Source of the DNA: Melioribacteraceae bacterium
GTDB lineage: Bacteria > Bacteroidota > Ignavibacteria > Ignavibacteriales > Melioribacteraceae
Assembly: GCA_021740785.1 (NCBI GenBank)
Contig: JAIOZI010000008.1
Span: 38,974-102,973, forward strand
DNA length: 64,000 nt
Direction: 5' to 3'
The notes below the pieces were generated by a model. It did no database searches, was not told the DNA's origin, and saw only the letters and a program-made list of their open reading frames with translations. Position numbers and translations under genes: made by a program. Positions within the stretch are counted from its first letter, which is position 1. Every line of letters starts with the position of its first letter. This document shows, in pieces, positions 37,267 to 47,129 of this stretch.

Positions 37267-39306
37267 ATGACACATAAAATTTTTATAATAATATTATTGT
37301 CGGCTGTTAGTCTGATGGGTCAAGTTACTATCTATAATAATATAGATATTAATGAGGGGATTGATTTAGAAGAAATTGAAGCTTATACATCCCCCGGAGA
37401 TCTGTATGATGAAATGTTCAAGTTATTTGACGGCGAACAATTTACACAGATTGGGACGACTTCGAATGACAGTCTGCAAGTGACACTTCATTTTATCGAC
37501 CCAGTTAAAATTACAAGAGCAAAAGCATTCTTTACATTAACCGGTGGTGAGTGGTCTTTGGAAGCTGCCAATACTGAAGAAGATTTAATCAATCAGACAG
37601 GAAGTTACCAATCATTTTTAGAGAACAAAACATACTCGGCATTTAATTGGGACTCAACGGATGTAGGTATCGATTCAGTAGTATTTATTAGATTAACAGC
37701 CCGCAATCTTTCTCAAGGCATGGTTTACATTGGTGAATGGCAATTGCTAGCTGAGAACACGATTGTATCATTGTTCATCACTCCTGATAAACCAAAACTA
37801 CTGCCGGGAACAAATTTAACATTAACACCCAAAATGCTCGATGAAAACAATAAGCTTTATAACTACAACATTGATGAAGGATTAATTTGGAGTTCCTCGG
37901 ATGAAACCGTTGCCAGCTTTGATGATGAAACAAGTGTGCTTACCGGCAACAGCATAGGTTCGACGACGATAACTCTAAGAACAAGCAGCGGTTCATTAAC
38001 ATATTCTACAACGGCAACAGTCAATGAGGAATTTGAAGTTGCGGCTGCAGATCCGTTAGTTGTTAAAGTAGCAATTGTATACCAGGATCCTAAAGTTAAT
38101 TCCGGAAGTTTACGGCTTCATGAAATGTTCGGATGGCAAGATCCGTTTCAGCAGGTAGAACAAATTGAAGATGAGTTTTATACAATTTCTGACGGTGTTG
38201 TTGATTTTGAAATCGTTGAGGTAATTGATAATCAATTGTTGTTCACAATGCTTGACAGCGCCTACATTCAAGTTGACGAATTAGTTGATTATTATTCAGA
38301 ACCCGGCTGGACAACAATAAAAAATGCACATCAGGAAGGCAGACTGTTTTTTGACTACAGGGGAATGATAGAGTATTATGATTTTTGTACAAAACGGGAT
38401 ACCGGTGCAATTGATGAAGTTTGGGTGATGGCTCATCCATATGCAGCAATGGCTGAATCTCAGCTTGTGGGAGAAAATGCATTTTGGTGGAATTCAACGC
38501 CGATAAGGGATATGGATTGTGTAAACCTGCTTTCAATAATGGGATTAAATTACGAAAGAACGGTTGATTTGGCACTGCACAGTTTCGGTCACAGAATGGA
38601 AAGTGCTGTCTGGCATACGTACGGCAGATGGGATCTTTTCAATGCAAATCCAAATGCATGGGAAATATTCACGAGAGTTGATATGGAGTTTCCCGGAAAT
38701 TCACAATGCGGTAATATTCATTATCCTCCGAATGCTGTTGCTGATTATGAATACTCACGTTCAAATAGTGTTGTGAACTTTGGAGAAAATTGGCTGCGTT
38801 ATCCATACTTGTTGGATGAAAGCAAAACTATTAATTGTTCGGAATGGAACTGCAGTCAAATGGGATATATGAGATGGTGGTTTGGTAAAATCCCAAGGTA
38901 CCAAGGTATATCAGAAGGAGTGTTGAATAATTGGTGGCATTACTTTATCGATTATAACGCCGCTGTTGAATTGGCTGAAGTAACGCCGATTGTCGGTATT
39001 AATAGTAACGATGAATTAAATGCAGATGAATTCAGACTCTTTCAAAATTATCCGAATCCTTTTAATCCTTCAACTGTAATTAGATACCAGGTAAAATCAA
39101 AGAGTCGCGTAGAATTAAGTGTCTTTGATGTACTCGGTAGATTAGTTGAGAGTAGCATAAATGCAAAGCTTGATGCCGGGGTGTATGAGTTGAAACTCAA
39201 TCTCGGTAATTATGCCAGTGGTGTTTATTTCTATCGTTTACATGTGACGGATCTTGTAAATGGTGAGGCATTCAGTCAATCAAAAAAGATGGTGTTAATT
39301 AAATAA
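37267..39306 (+). CDS. Secreted protein with H-x-x-G-H-x-x-E core, Ig-like and T9SS domains (copy 2)
   Basis: A tandem paralogue of the preceding gene with the same domain order. It has a discoidin-like N-terminal sandwich (LFDGEQFTQIGTTSNDS), a BIG2-type Ig module and the core with IDEVWVMAHPYAAMAES, NYERTVDLALHSFGHRMES, GNIHYPPN and GYMRWWFGKIP. From ATG 37267 the candidate ligands are H438, H442, E445 and H485. A T9SS domain ends the chain (NYPNPFNPSTVIRY, SGVYFYRLHV). I chose ATG 37267 because it gives a compact signal peptide ending LMGQ. ATG 37231 is in frame and would add 12 residues; neither has a clear ribosome-binding site. Function is unknown; probably a secreted hydrolase. Confidence 0.72.
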   Translation: MTHKIFIIILLSAVSLMGQVTIYNNIDINEGIDLEEIEAYTSPGDLYDEMFKLFDGEQFTQIGTTSNDSLQVTLHFIDPVKITRAKAFFTLTGGEWSLEAANTEEDLINQTGSYQSFLENKTYSAFNWDSTDVGIDSVVFIRLTARNLSQGMVYIGEWQLLAENTIVSLFITPDKPKLLPGTNLTLTPKMLDENNKLYNYNIDEGLIWSSSDETVASFDDETSVLTGNSIGSTTITLRTSSGSLTYSTTATVNEEFEVAAADPLVVKVAIVYQDPKVNSGSLRLHEMFGWQDPFQQVEQIEDEFYTISDGVVDFEIVEVIDNQLLFTMLDSAYIQVDELVDYYSEPGWTTIKNAHQEGRLFFDYRGMIEYYDFCTKRDTGAIDEVWVMAHPYAAMAESQLVGENAFWWNSTPIRDMDCVNLLSIMGLNYERTVDLALHSFGHRMESAVWHTYGRWDLFNANPNAWEIFTRVDMEFPGNSQCGNIHYPPNAVADYEYSRSNSVVNFGENWLRYPYLLDESKTINCSEWNCSQMGYMRWWFGKIPRYQGISEGVLNNWWHYFIDYNAAVELAEVTPIVGINSNDELNADEFRLFQNYPNPFNPSTVIRYQVKSKSRVELSVFDVLGRLVESSINAKLDAGVYELKLNLGNYASGVYFYRLHVTDLVNGEAFSQSKKMVLIK

Positions 39307-39341
39307 GAAAAGACAAGATAAAATTATTAGGGAAAAATAAT

Positions 39342-42089
39342 TTGCAATCGACTGTTAACGTTAACAAAAGAAGTTCATTTAACATTGCATGGATTTTCGT
39401 TTTTTTACTTCTGACTGCCACGAATGAAAATGCTTTCTGCCAGGATCAATCAATATATCTAAGGCATTTTGTCCATCATGAAAACGGAGATTTCTGCAAT
39501 TATACACCGCCTGATGCTTCATTTATATTTTGCATAAATAATGACTATGACCGTATTCTAATCGAAAACGCACCTCGATGGGATACCGAAGGAGTTCCTA
39601 GTAATATTGAAGGGAATGGTACTTTCGGTGTGGAACTTGGCAACTTTATTAACCCACCTCTTCAAGTCGGCGATACGGTCGTTGCAAGATTTATTTGCAA
39701 GTCAACAAATGAATACGGAATACGAAGTGATGTTGTTACATCGATTCCATGGTACTTATTTCCGCAGCATGTTTACATGGGTGAATCGGTAATTCCGGGA
39801 AAGCCTGTTAATATTCAACTGAATATTGAGGGTGATCATAGAATTCTTTCATGGAATGCTGATAATACTAAATATCATATTTACAGAAGAGAAAGGGATT
39901 TGATCAATTCAATCGGAACATCGAGAATGATGTACGAACGAATTGGTATTGTTACTAACGAAGGAAGTTTTATCGATGAGAATGCAGGCTCTTCAGCTTA
40001 TGGATATATAATCATACCCGAACGCAGTGGAGTTTTTGGAATGCACTCGGATGAAGTCGTTGATTTCCCTGCCGTACCTATAAATGTTAATGCTGCAATT
40101 GCCGGTGATGATCCGTTCAGTTCTGTAATTACATGGGAGCCGGGTAATGATTTAGAAAATCTTTCTTATAAAATTTTCAAATCAGATATACCAAATTTTA
40201 TTCCAGGTGATGATTACACTATCGGCATTACGGAAGAACTTTATTTTATTGATGAGAATGTAATTGAAAACGGAATTTATTATTACTCAGTATCTGCAGT
40301 TAACGGTTTTGGTATAAGCAGCGATCCGAGTCCTATAATTAAATTTACAGCAGAACAACAATTCGGCGGACTTCCGGATTTAAACGTTCTCTTTATTTCA
40401 CGCTCTCAGAAGTATAAAAGATTTGAAATAGAATATACTCCCGGAGGTTACAACCCACATCCGAAACCGGGAACGGAAAATATACAGCATTACCCTGAAG
40501 ATGGAGAATTAATGACTTACACCGCCAACATAAAAAATACCGGCGGCGGCAGTGTTGATAGTTTTATGGTTAAGTGGTACGTGGATTCAGAGCTGATTCA
40601 AACTAGTTTTCATGGAAGCATCTACCAGGAACAAAGAATTAAATCAAGATTACAATACCCGTGGGATGCTGATGATCCTTATTATGTTAAATGTGAATTG
40701 ACTCCGGTCGGTGCTACCGAAGAGCTATCGACACTTAATAATTATTTGGAAAACCGTTCCAATGCTATTGCTTTTGATATTTATATAGAAGAAGGAATGG
40801 TTGGATTGTTTCAAGGTTACCGCAATCATTTAAATTCCTATTGTTTTGAAGATTGGATTCAATTCAACATAAATCATATGATGGACTTGATGGACGAAGC
40901 GGTATATGAAAATATCTCCCCCGAAGGCGTACATGAAAGGATTTTTATAGACAGCATTACGTATGTACCTAATGGAACTTTAAGCGGAGGAAACCATGCT
41001 CCGTTTAATCCTTATGCAGATGGCGCATGGGGATTTTCTCTTGACTCTAATTGGTTTCAAGTTGCGGTTATTGGTCATGATGATTTAGGATATGAGCCTG
41101 CACTGATACACGAACTGAGTCATCAAATTGGTTTGATTGATCTTTACGCAATGGATCAGCATGGTTCGACCGTACATACAATTGAACCGAGAACCGGTGA
41201 ACCGGTAGAATTAACACCAGTTGTTCCATTCGATAATCCCGTACTCTATTATTCATCAAGAAAAAATGATCTGATGCATGGTCCGGGAAATGATCGATAT
41301 ACTGATCACACCGCAGGCGGCTTAATGAAAAACTTAGGAAAACGCAGAGGATATTATGGTGATTACTTATTCGATATTCCTTTAGAAAATACTCTTGTAC
41401 TAAAAAAACCGGATGGTTCAGTATTGCAAGATTATGAGGTTTGGTTCTATTGGTCAGAACCGGGTGTCGGTGTTGGGAATATTACAAAATTCCGGGGAGT
41501 TACAAATTCATCAGGTGAGTATACATTCCCCCATGAGACACATTCTGATTATGAAGGAAGAATCGATGTTCAAAATCCATTTTCCTCAATTCACTCAGAT
41601 GATCCTCATGTCGTTGGACTGAATTCAACATTTTTGATAAGAGCCGTAAAGGGTGATAGCGTTGGATATTCCTTTATGGATATTTGTGATTTTAACGTTG
41701 CATACTGGAATGGAGATACTGCTCATGCTTTTCTGCCTCACACAATTGAGCAGTGGAGAATTATTGAACCGAATAATTATAAAGAAGATGAATCTAAACT
41801 ACCGGGAAATTATAAACTGAATCAAAATTATCCTAATCCCTTTAATCCAAATACAACATTTTCATTTGAACTTCCAAATGACAGTGTGGTAAGTATAGTA
41901 ATCTATAATACAATTGGTGAGAAAGTAGTGAGTTTACTTGGTGATAAACATTACTCCGCCGGAAGATATAATTTGGAATGGAATGCTTCCGGGTTTGCAA
42001 GCGGTGTTTATCTGTATAAAATTAAAGCGCGTTCTATAGACAACAATGAACTATTTGTGAATACAAAAAAAATGACTCTGATAAAATAA
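39342..42089 (+). CDS. Secreted putative metallopeptidase (HELSH) with CARDB and T9SS sorting domain
   Basis: A 915-residue secreted protein starting at TTG. No in-frame ATG precedes the signal peptide, and GGGA lies about eight bases upstream. The mature chain begins with the N-terminal domain shared with 24278 and 26719 (FVHHENGDFCNYTPPDASF, IPWYLFPQHV). FnIII-like modules (about 160-335) and a CARDB-like module (about 370-485) follow. The core contains LIHELSHQIGLIDLYAMDQH with H590, E591 and H594, then KNDLMHGPG about 55 residues later, a Met-turn-like element also present in the 24278 protein (DLMYH). The T9SS domain is at about 825-915 (NYPNPFNPNTTFSF). A LacI-type palindrome occupies codons 4-9. 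It is probably a surface protease. It is closest in design to the protein at 24278. Confidence 0.72.
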   Translation: MQSTVNVNKRSSFNIAWIFVFLLLTATNENAFCQDQSIYLRHFVHHENGDFCNYTPPDASFIFCINNDYDRILIENAPRWDTEGVPSNIEGNGTFGVELGNFINPPLQVGDTVVARFICKSTNEYGIRSDVVTSIPWYLFPQHVYMGESVIPGKPVNIQLNIEGDHRILSWNADNTKYHIYRRERDLINSIGTSRMMYERIGIVTNEGSFIDENAGSSAYGYIIIPERSGVFGMHSDEVVDFPAVPINVNAAIAGDDPFSSVITWEPGNDLENLSYKIFKSDIPNFIPGDDYTIGITEELYFIDENVIENGIYYYSVSAVNGFGISSDPSPIIKFTAEQQFGGLPDLNVLFISRSQKYKRFEIEYTPGGYNPHPKPGTENIQHYPEDGELMTYTANIKNTGGGSVDSFMVKWYVDSELIQTSFHGSIYQEQRIKSRLQYPWDADDPYYVKCELTPVGATEELSTLNNYLENRSNAIAFDIYIEEGMVGLFQGYRNHLNSYCFEDWIQFNINHMMDLMDEAVYENISPEGVHERIFIDSITYVPNGTLSGGNHAPFNPYADGAWGFSLDSNWFQVAVIGHDDLGYEPALIHELSHQIGLIDLYAMDQHGSTVHTIEPRTGEPVELTPVVPFDNPVLYYSSRKNDLMHGPGNDRYTDHTAGGLMKNLGKRRGYYGDYLFDIPLENTLVLKKPDGSVLQDYEVWFYWSEPGVGVGNITKFRGVTNSSGEYTFPHETHSDYEGRIDVQNPFSSIHSDDPHVVGLNSTFLIRAVKGDSVGYSFMDICDFNVAYWNGDTAHAFLPHTIEQWRIIEPNNYKEDESKLPGNYKLNQNYPNPFNPNTTFSFELPNDSVVSIVIYNTIGEKVVSLLGDKHYSAGRYNLEWNASGFASGVYLYKIKARSIDNNELFVNTKKMTLIK
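39353..39366. promoter_or_regulatory. LacI-type operator just after the TTG start of a secreted metallopeptidase gene
   Basis: Perfect palindrome TGTTAACGTTAACA, 11 bases downstream of the TTG start; it encodes TVNVN before the hydrophobic core. The preceding intergenic space is only 35 bases, so control probably works by blocking elongation or an adjacent weak promoter. Confidence 0.65.
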
Positions 42090-42118
42090 TCGAAAGCAAA
42101 TTATTCCAAATAAATAAA

Positions 42119-42137
42119 GCCCAAAAAATGTTTGGGC
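42119..42137 (+). terminator. Small terminator-like hairpin before the 1602-residue gene
   Basis: GCCCAAA (42119-42125) pairs with TTTGGGC (42131-42137) around a 5-base loop and is followed by ATGTTTGT. It would end or weaken transcripts from the preceding gene. Confidence 0.55.
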
Positions 42138-42166
42138 ATGTTTGTAAATAAAAATAGGAGCAGCGT

Positions 42167-45100
42167 ATGCGCAGATTTGTTTCATTACTTTTCGTGAATT
42201 TTATCCTGCTGTGTTTTATGAGCAGTTGGATAATAGCTCAGCCTGTGATTAATGAAATTAATTACAACCCGGTTGAAGCAGGTACAGACAGTACTGAATT
42301 TATCGAGTTTTACAATCCCGGTGAATCAGCTGTCGATTTATCAAATTACTCCACAACAGGAGTTACTTTTACTTTTCCTGATGGAGCTGTAATTGCTGCA
42401 GGCGGGTACATGGTTATTACGGTCAATGCCTCTGCTTTTTCGGATATTTATGGATATGATGCCGATTATGAATGGACTTCCGGCGGACTCAGTAACAGTG
42501 GTGAAACTTTAACATTGTTAGATGCCGGCAGTGCGACAGTCAATCAAGTTACCTACGATGATGCAGCTCCTTGGCCTACATCACCGGATGGCGGCGGACC
42601 TACCCTCGAATTGATTGATGCATCCACGGATAATACACTAGCTGAAAATTGGCAGGCAAGTTATGTAGCCGGCGGAACTCCGGGACTCGCAAATTCAACT
42701 CAGCCGGATCCGACGGTTTACACTGTTTATCAAATTCAATCTGAAGATCATACCGGTGAATTCGTACAAACAACCGGTATAGTAACAAGTGTTGATAACG
42801 ATGCTGATATTTTTACTATTCAGGATGGTACGGGTGAATACAGCGGAGTTTGGGTTACTGGCACTACAGATGTAGCCGAAGGAGATGATGTTACGATAGT
42901 CGGTACAGTGCTGGAAACATATGATCTTACTCAAATTGAAGCAGTTACTACAACAATCAATTCTTCGGGGAATGAACTTCCTGTTCCTGAAGTACTAACT
43001 ACCGGGGCTGTATCAACTGAAGAATGGGAAGGTGTATTAGTTTCTACTTCAGGTGTTTGTGATAACCCGGATTTAGGTTTTGGCGAATGGTCGGTTGATG
43101 ACGGTACAGGATCGGTTGTGATGGATGATCTTTACTTTGTTGTTACTCCTGAAGCCGGTAAAGTATATTACATTACCGGTCCATTATATTATTCTTTTAG
43201 TGTATTCAAAATATTACCTCGATCAGCTGATGATATTGACACCGAAGCCGCTGCTTTATTACACTTAAGCTTTGATGGTAATACAACCGGCGCCGATGGC
43301 GAAACGCCAACTGTTGAAACAAATGTAACATTTGAAGCAGGTGTATTTGATCAAGCGGCATATTTTGGAGCTGATAGTGAATTAAAGTATTTGGTAGAAG
43401 GAAATTATGATAATACCAAGGGTTCAATTTCATTCTGGACAAAGCTTCGCGATTACGGTGATGCAGGTCTGGATAGATATTTCTTTGCACACGGTACAAG
43501 CAACGGTGCCGAGATTTTTGGAATTGACGGCGGTAATTATCTAAAAGGTATTTTTGATCTTTATGATTCCGCTGGATTTGGAGAAGGAATTGTAAGTACT
43601 AATTATACTGAACGAGTGGTTAAAAACTCTTGGTATCACTTAACAATCACTTGGGAATTAAGCGGTCAGGCAATTATTTATGTAAATGGAACTGCAAGAG
43701 CCACCGCTGATTTAGACGCAGGTCTCGGCGCAAGTGCTGATACCGAAATGTTTATCGGTAAAGCTCTTGGAAACGTTTGTGATGCTGTAATTGATGAATT
43801 TACGATTTACGATAAACCGTTAAATGTGGATGAAATTACTGCATTGAATGAAGCTTTCGTTCGACCTGCTGAAGTTTATGTTGATGATGACGGCGATCCG
43901 GTTGCAGGTGACGGTACTTCCGGAAATCCTTTCGTCAATATTGATCAAGCAACGGCAACAATTGCAAACGGTGGAACTATTTATGTATTACCCGGCACTT
44001 ATACTCAGACATATGATGGAATGTACAAAGACGCCACAATCCTTTCTACCGATGGCTGGGAACAAACAATCATAGATTTAGAGAATAATCGTGATACTTA
44101 TAACATGGGATTCAGAATAAATGGTAATGTTCTTACCATCGATGGATTCACTTTTAAAAATGCTTCTCCAAGTTTCGCACTGTTTTATTCTTGGAACACA
44201 GAAGCAACTTTTGAAATCAGCAACTGTTTTATCGATACGGTTTTCACAGGTTATGTAATGCATCTTAATAAACTTGTCGATTCAAAAGTCCACCATAATA
44301 TTTTCAGAGCGCCGCATAAGCACGGTGTGTTAGCATATGGTGACACAGAAGTTTATAACAATACATTTGTCGGCATTTATAATACAGATGCTGGCGGTCC
44401 GGCTCAATCAATTTGGGCTGCAGGCGACGGCGGTTCTGCTGCAAATGTTATTGTTAGGAATAATATTCTTGTTGGTTCAGATCATGAACAAAGTACCGGA
44501 CTAGGACAAGGCGGTGATGTATTCTTGACCGCTTCGAATAATTTATTCTTCGGTAACTCGATTGATACTACATTTAGCCCTGCTGAAGGTTATACTTATA
44601 CAGATGAAGGCGGAAGTTTATACGGATTGGATCCTATGTTGACTGATCCAGCCGCAGCAAATTTCGAGATTATGGACGGAAGTCCTGCTATTGATGCAGG
44701 TATGGATATTGGTTACACATTTAACGGACTTGCTCCTGATATGGGTGCGCTAGAATCACCTTATACAACAGCCCTTTTGGAAGCATGGGTTGAAGCCGGT
44801 GCAGACTCCGCATCTGCTGATGGCAGCGAAGCTCATCCATTCCCTGATATACCTACAGCTTTAGAGCAAATGCAGGATAACGGCACTGTTTGGGTTAAAC
44901 CCGGAACTTATGCTCACGGAGTTATTTCGGCTCCAAGACCTAATTTTATTACAATTAAATCAACAGACGGACCGGAAAACACTATTATCGACGGTTCTTT
45001 ACCCGGAAATCCTTATGGCGAAACCTTTGGTATTCTAATCAGAACATCAAGAGGATGGAAGATTGATGGATTCAAATTTATTAATATTGGCGCAACTAAT

Positions 45101-46975
45101 CCTGCTTATGCAGGTTATGCATGCGGTATTTATTTTGACGATAGAATTGATGGCGTTGGCGATAGCACTGTTGTAAGTGAAGTTTTAAATTGTGTTTTTG
45201 TTGAACCTAATTACCGTGGTGTTTGGGTGCAAAAATCTACTACTGTTTTAATGCATCATAACTTATTCGTCGGTGGCGGTAATGCAGTATTATCTTATGG
45301 AAATTTAATTGCACACAATAATACTATAACCGGAATGGTTGAGATTGTTGACTCCAAAGGTGCCGGTATAATTCAAACCGGTGATAGCGGATCGGGCGGA
45401 GAATTACATGCATATAACAACATTTTCTATAATAATGTTTATGGTTTTTCAAGAGAAAATGATAGTTATGCTTATTCATCCAACAACCTATATTTTGGTA
45501 ATACTCTTGGTGACACATTAGAAGTTAATCCTGTTGGTGATTATGTAATTACTGATTACGGTGCAAACGTGTATGATGATCCAATGTTTGCCGATACTGC
45601 AAGTATGAATTATGAGCTCACTGATGGAAGTCCCGCAGTGGATGCCGGTATTGACCTGGGTTATGAATATAACGGATTAGCACCGGATCTTGGTGCATTC
45701 GAATCTCCGTATACGACAGCTCTGCTGACAGCCTATGTTGAAGCAGGCGCTGATTCTTCCTTAGCTGATGGCAGCGAAGCTCATCCTTTCCCTGATATTC
45801 CAAGCGCATTGGTAATGATGCAGAATGGAGCTACGGTTTATGTAAAACCCGGTACTTATGCGCATGCTGTAATCAGTGCGCCGAGACCGGAAAACATTAC
45901 AATTGAATCAACCGATGGACCGGAAGAAACAATTATCGACGGCTCGTTACCTGGAAATCCATATGGTGAAACATTTGGAATTCTAATAAGAACCGGATTG
46001 GGTTGGAAAGTGAAAGGATTTAAGTTCATAAACATCGGTGCAACCGAACCGGCTTATGCAGGTTATGCATGCGGTGTATATTTTGATAATAGAGTCAACG
46101 GAGCTTATGACAGCAGTTATGTCGGCGAAGTTTCAAATTGTATATTTGTTGAACCTAACTACCGCGGAGTATGGGTACAGAAATACACTCATGTTGTAAT
46201 GCATCACAATACATTCATCGGTGGCGGTAATGCGGCTCTTTCTTATGGCTATCTCGATGCATACAATAACACTATTGTTGATATGGTTGAAATCATCGAC
46301 TCCAAAGGTGCGGGAATCATTCAGACCGGAGACGATGGTGGAACCGGAACTCCTTCAGACGGCGTGTTGAATTCATATAATAATATTTTTGCTAACAATG
46401 TAGTTGGTTATTCAAGAGAACAACTAAGCTATGCTTATGCGTCAAACAATCTCTACTTTGAAAATACTGTAGATACTCTAAGTATACCTCCGGATGGTGA
46501 TTATTCCGGTTATGAGATTTTTGATTACGGCGATAATGTCTTTAATGATCCATTGTTTGTTAATTCTGATTCTCTTGATTACAGACTCTATGAAACAAGC
46601 CCCGCAATGAATGCAGGTGTTGATGTCGGATTCCCGTTTATCGGAACCGCTCCTGAAATCGGCTCATACGAAGGTGATGGTGTTGTTGGTGTTAATGACG
46701 ATGCACTGCCTACCGTATACAAACTTGAACAAAACTATCCTAATCCTTTCAATCCTACTACTACCATCAGATATGCAATTCCGTTTGATGGTTTGGTTGA
46801 ATTAAAGGTATTCAATGTTCTTGGTCAGGAAGTATTAACTTTAGTAAATCAGAATCAAAAGCCAGGTTTCTATGATGTTCAATTTAACGCATCAAAGCTG
46901 GCGAGCGGTGTTTATATATATTCGATTAAAGTTAATGATTTTGTTTCGGTTAAGAAGATGATGTTATTAAAATAG
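42167..46975 (+). CDS. Giant secreted LTD/LamG/beta-helix repeat protein with T9SS domain
   Basis: A 1602-residue secreted protein (signal peptide ending IIAQ). In order: a lamin-tail domain (about 25-170; VINEINYNPVEAGTDSTEF); an OB-like module (about 190-360; FVQTTGIVTSVDNDADIFTI); a LamG domain (about 365-570; LHLSFDGNTTGADGE); then three right-handed beta-helix blocks beginning with VYVDDDGDPVAGDGTSGNPF. The second and third blocks are near-identical tandem units of 316 residues. Each contains DGSEAHPFPDIP, VKPGTYAH, TIIDGSLPGNPYGETFGILI and EPNYRGVWVQK, as in pectate-lyase-like DUF1565 proteins. The T9SS domain spans about 1515-1602. Beta-helix folds commonly bind or cleave uronic-acid or other long glycans; no catalytic residues were assigned. 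AGGAG precedes the ATG, and hairpins flank the gene. Confidence 0.82.
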   Translation: MRRFVSLLFVNFILLCFMSSWIIAQPVINEINYNPVEAGTDSTEFIEFYNPGESAVDLSNYSTTGVTFTFPDGAVIAAGGYMVITVNASAFSDIYGYDADYEWTSGGLSNSGETLTLLDAGSATVNQVTYDDAAPWPTSPDGGGPTLELIDASTDNTLAENWQASYVAGGTPGLANSTQPDPTVYTVYQIQSEDHTGEFVQTTGIVTSVDNDADIFTIQDGTGEYSGVWVTGTTDVAEGDDVTIVGTVLETYDLTQIEAVTTTINSSGNELPVPEVLTTGAVSTEEWEGVLVSTSGVCDNPDLGFGEWSVDDGTGSVVMDDLYFVVTPEAGKVYYITGPLYYSFSVFKILPRSADDIDTEAAALLHLSFDGNTTGADGETPTVETNVTFEAGVFDQAAYFGADSELKYLVEGNYDNTKGSISFWTKLRDYGDAGLDRYFFAHGTSNGAEIFGIDGGNYLKGIFDLYDSAGFGEGIVSTNYTERVVKNSWYHLTITWELSGQAIIYVNGTARATADLDAGLGASADTEMFIGKALGNVCDAVIDEFTIYDKPLNVDEITALNEAFVRPAEVYVDDDGDPVAGDGTSGNPFVNIDQATATIANGGTIYVLPGTYTQTYDGMYKDATILSTDGWEQTIIDLENNRDTYNMGFRINGNVLTIDGFTFKNASPSFALFYSWNTEATFEISNCFIDTVFTGYVMHLNKLVDSKVHHNIFRAPHKHGVLAYGDTEVYNNTFVGIYNTDAGGPAQSIWAAGDGGSAANVIVRNNILVGSDHEQSTGLGQGGDVFLTASNNLFFGNSIDTTFSPAEGYTYTDEGGSLYGLDPMLTDPAAANFEIMDGSPAIDAGMDIGYTFNGLAPDMGALESPYTTALLEAWVEAGADSASADGSEAHPFPDIPTALEQMQDNGTVWVKPGTYAHGVISAPRPNFITIKSTDGPENTIIDGSLPGNPYGETFGILIRTSRGWKIDGFKFINIGATNPAYAGYACGIYFDDRIDGVGDSTVVSEVLNCVFVEPNYRGVWVQKSTTVLMHHNLFVGGGNAVLSYGNLIAHNNTITGMVEIVDSKGAGIIQTGDSGSGGELHAYNNIFYNNVYGFSRENDSYAYSSNNLYFGNTLGDTLEVNPVGDYVITDYGANVYDDPMFADTASMNYELTDGSPAVDAGIDLGYEYNGLAPDLGAFESPYTTALLTAYVEAGADSSLADGSEAHPFPDIPSALVMMQNGATVYVKPGTYAHAVISAPRPENITIESTDGPEETIIDGSLPGNPYGETFGILIRTGLGWKVKGFKFINIGATEPAYAGYACGVYFDNRVNGAYDSSYVGEVSNCIFVEPNYRGVWVQKYTHVVMHHNTFIGGGNAALSYGYLDAYNNTIVDMVEIIDSKGAGIIQTGDDGGTGTPSDGVLNSYNNIFANNVVGYSREQLSYAYASNNLYFENTVDTLSIPPDGDYSGYEIFDYGDNVFNDPLFVNSDSLDYRLYETSPAMNAGVDVGFPFIGTAPEIGSYEGDGVVGVNDDALPTVYKLEQNYPNPFNPTTTIRYAIPFDGLVELKVFNVLGQEVLTLVNQNQKPGFYDVQFNASKLASGVYIYSIKVNDFVSVKKMMLLK
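44752..46680 (+). repeat. Two tandem ~948-bp in-frame repeats in the beta-helix protein
   Basis: Copy 1 is about 44752-45699 and copy 2 about 45700-46680. Anchor points such as the DGSEAHPFPDIP codons are offset by exactly 948 bp (316 codons). DNA identity is moderate and protein identity high, so the duplication is recent but not fresh. A more distant third relative precedes them (about 43865-44751). Confidence 0.75.
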
Positions 46976-47001
46976 CATTGTACCTCCTAATAAGTGCTAT
47001 T

Positions 47002-47033
47002 GGGATTCGTCCGTTGGTGTGCGGACGGATCCC
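47002..47033 (+). terminator. Terminator hairpin after the giant beta-helix gene
   Basis: GGGATTCGTCCG (47002-47013) pairs with CGGACGGATCCC (47022-47033), 12 bp with one G-T wobble, followed by GCTTTATTCGTT. It separates the giant gene from the operon starting at 47130. Confidence 0.7.
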
Positions 47034-47129
47034 GCTTTATTCGTTGGGTTGAATGAAAATAACACCGGTTATTGGTATTTAATTTTTATTTGTCGATTTT
47101 AAAACTGACATATTCAAAAGGAAAAAAGC

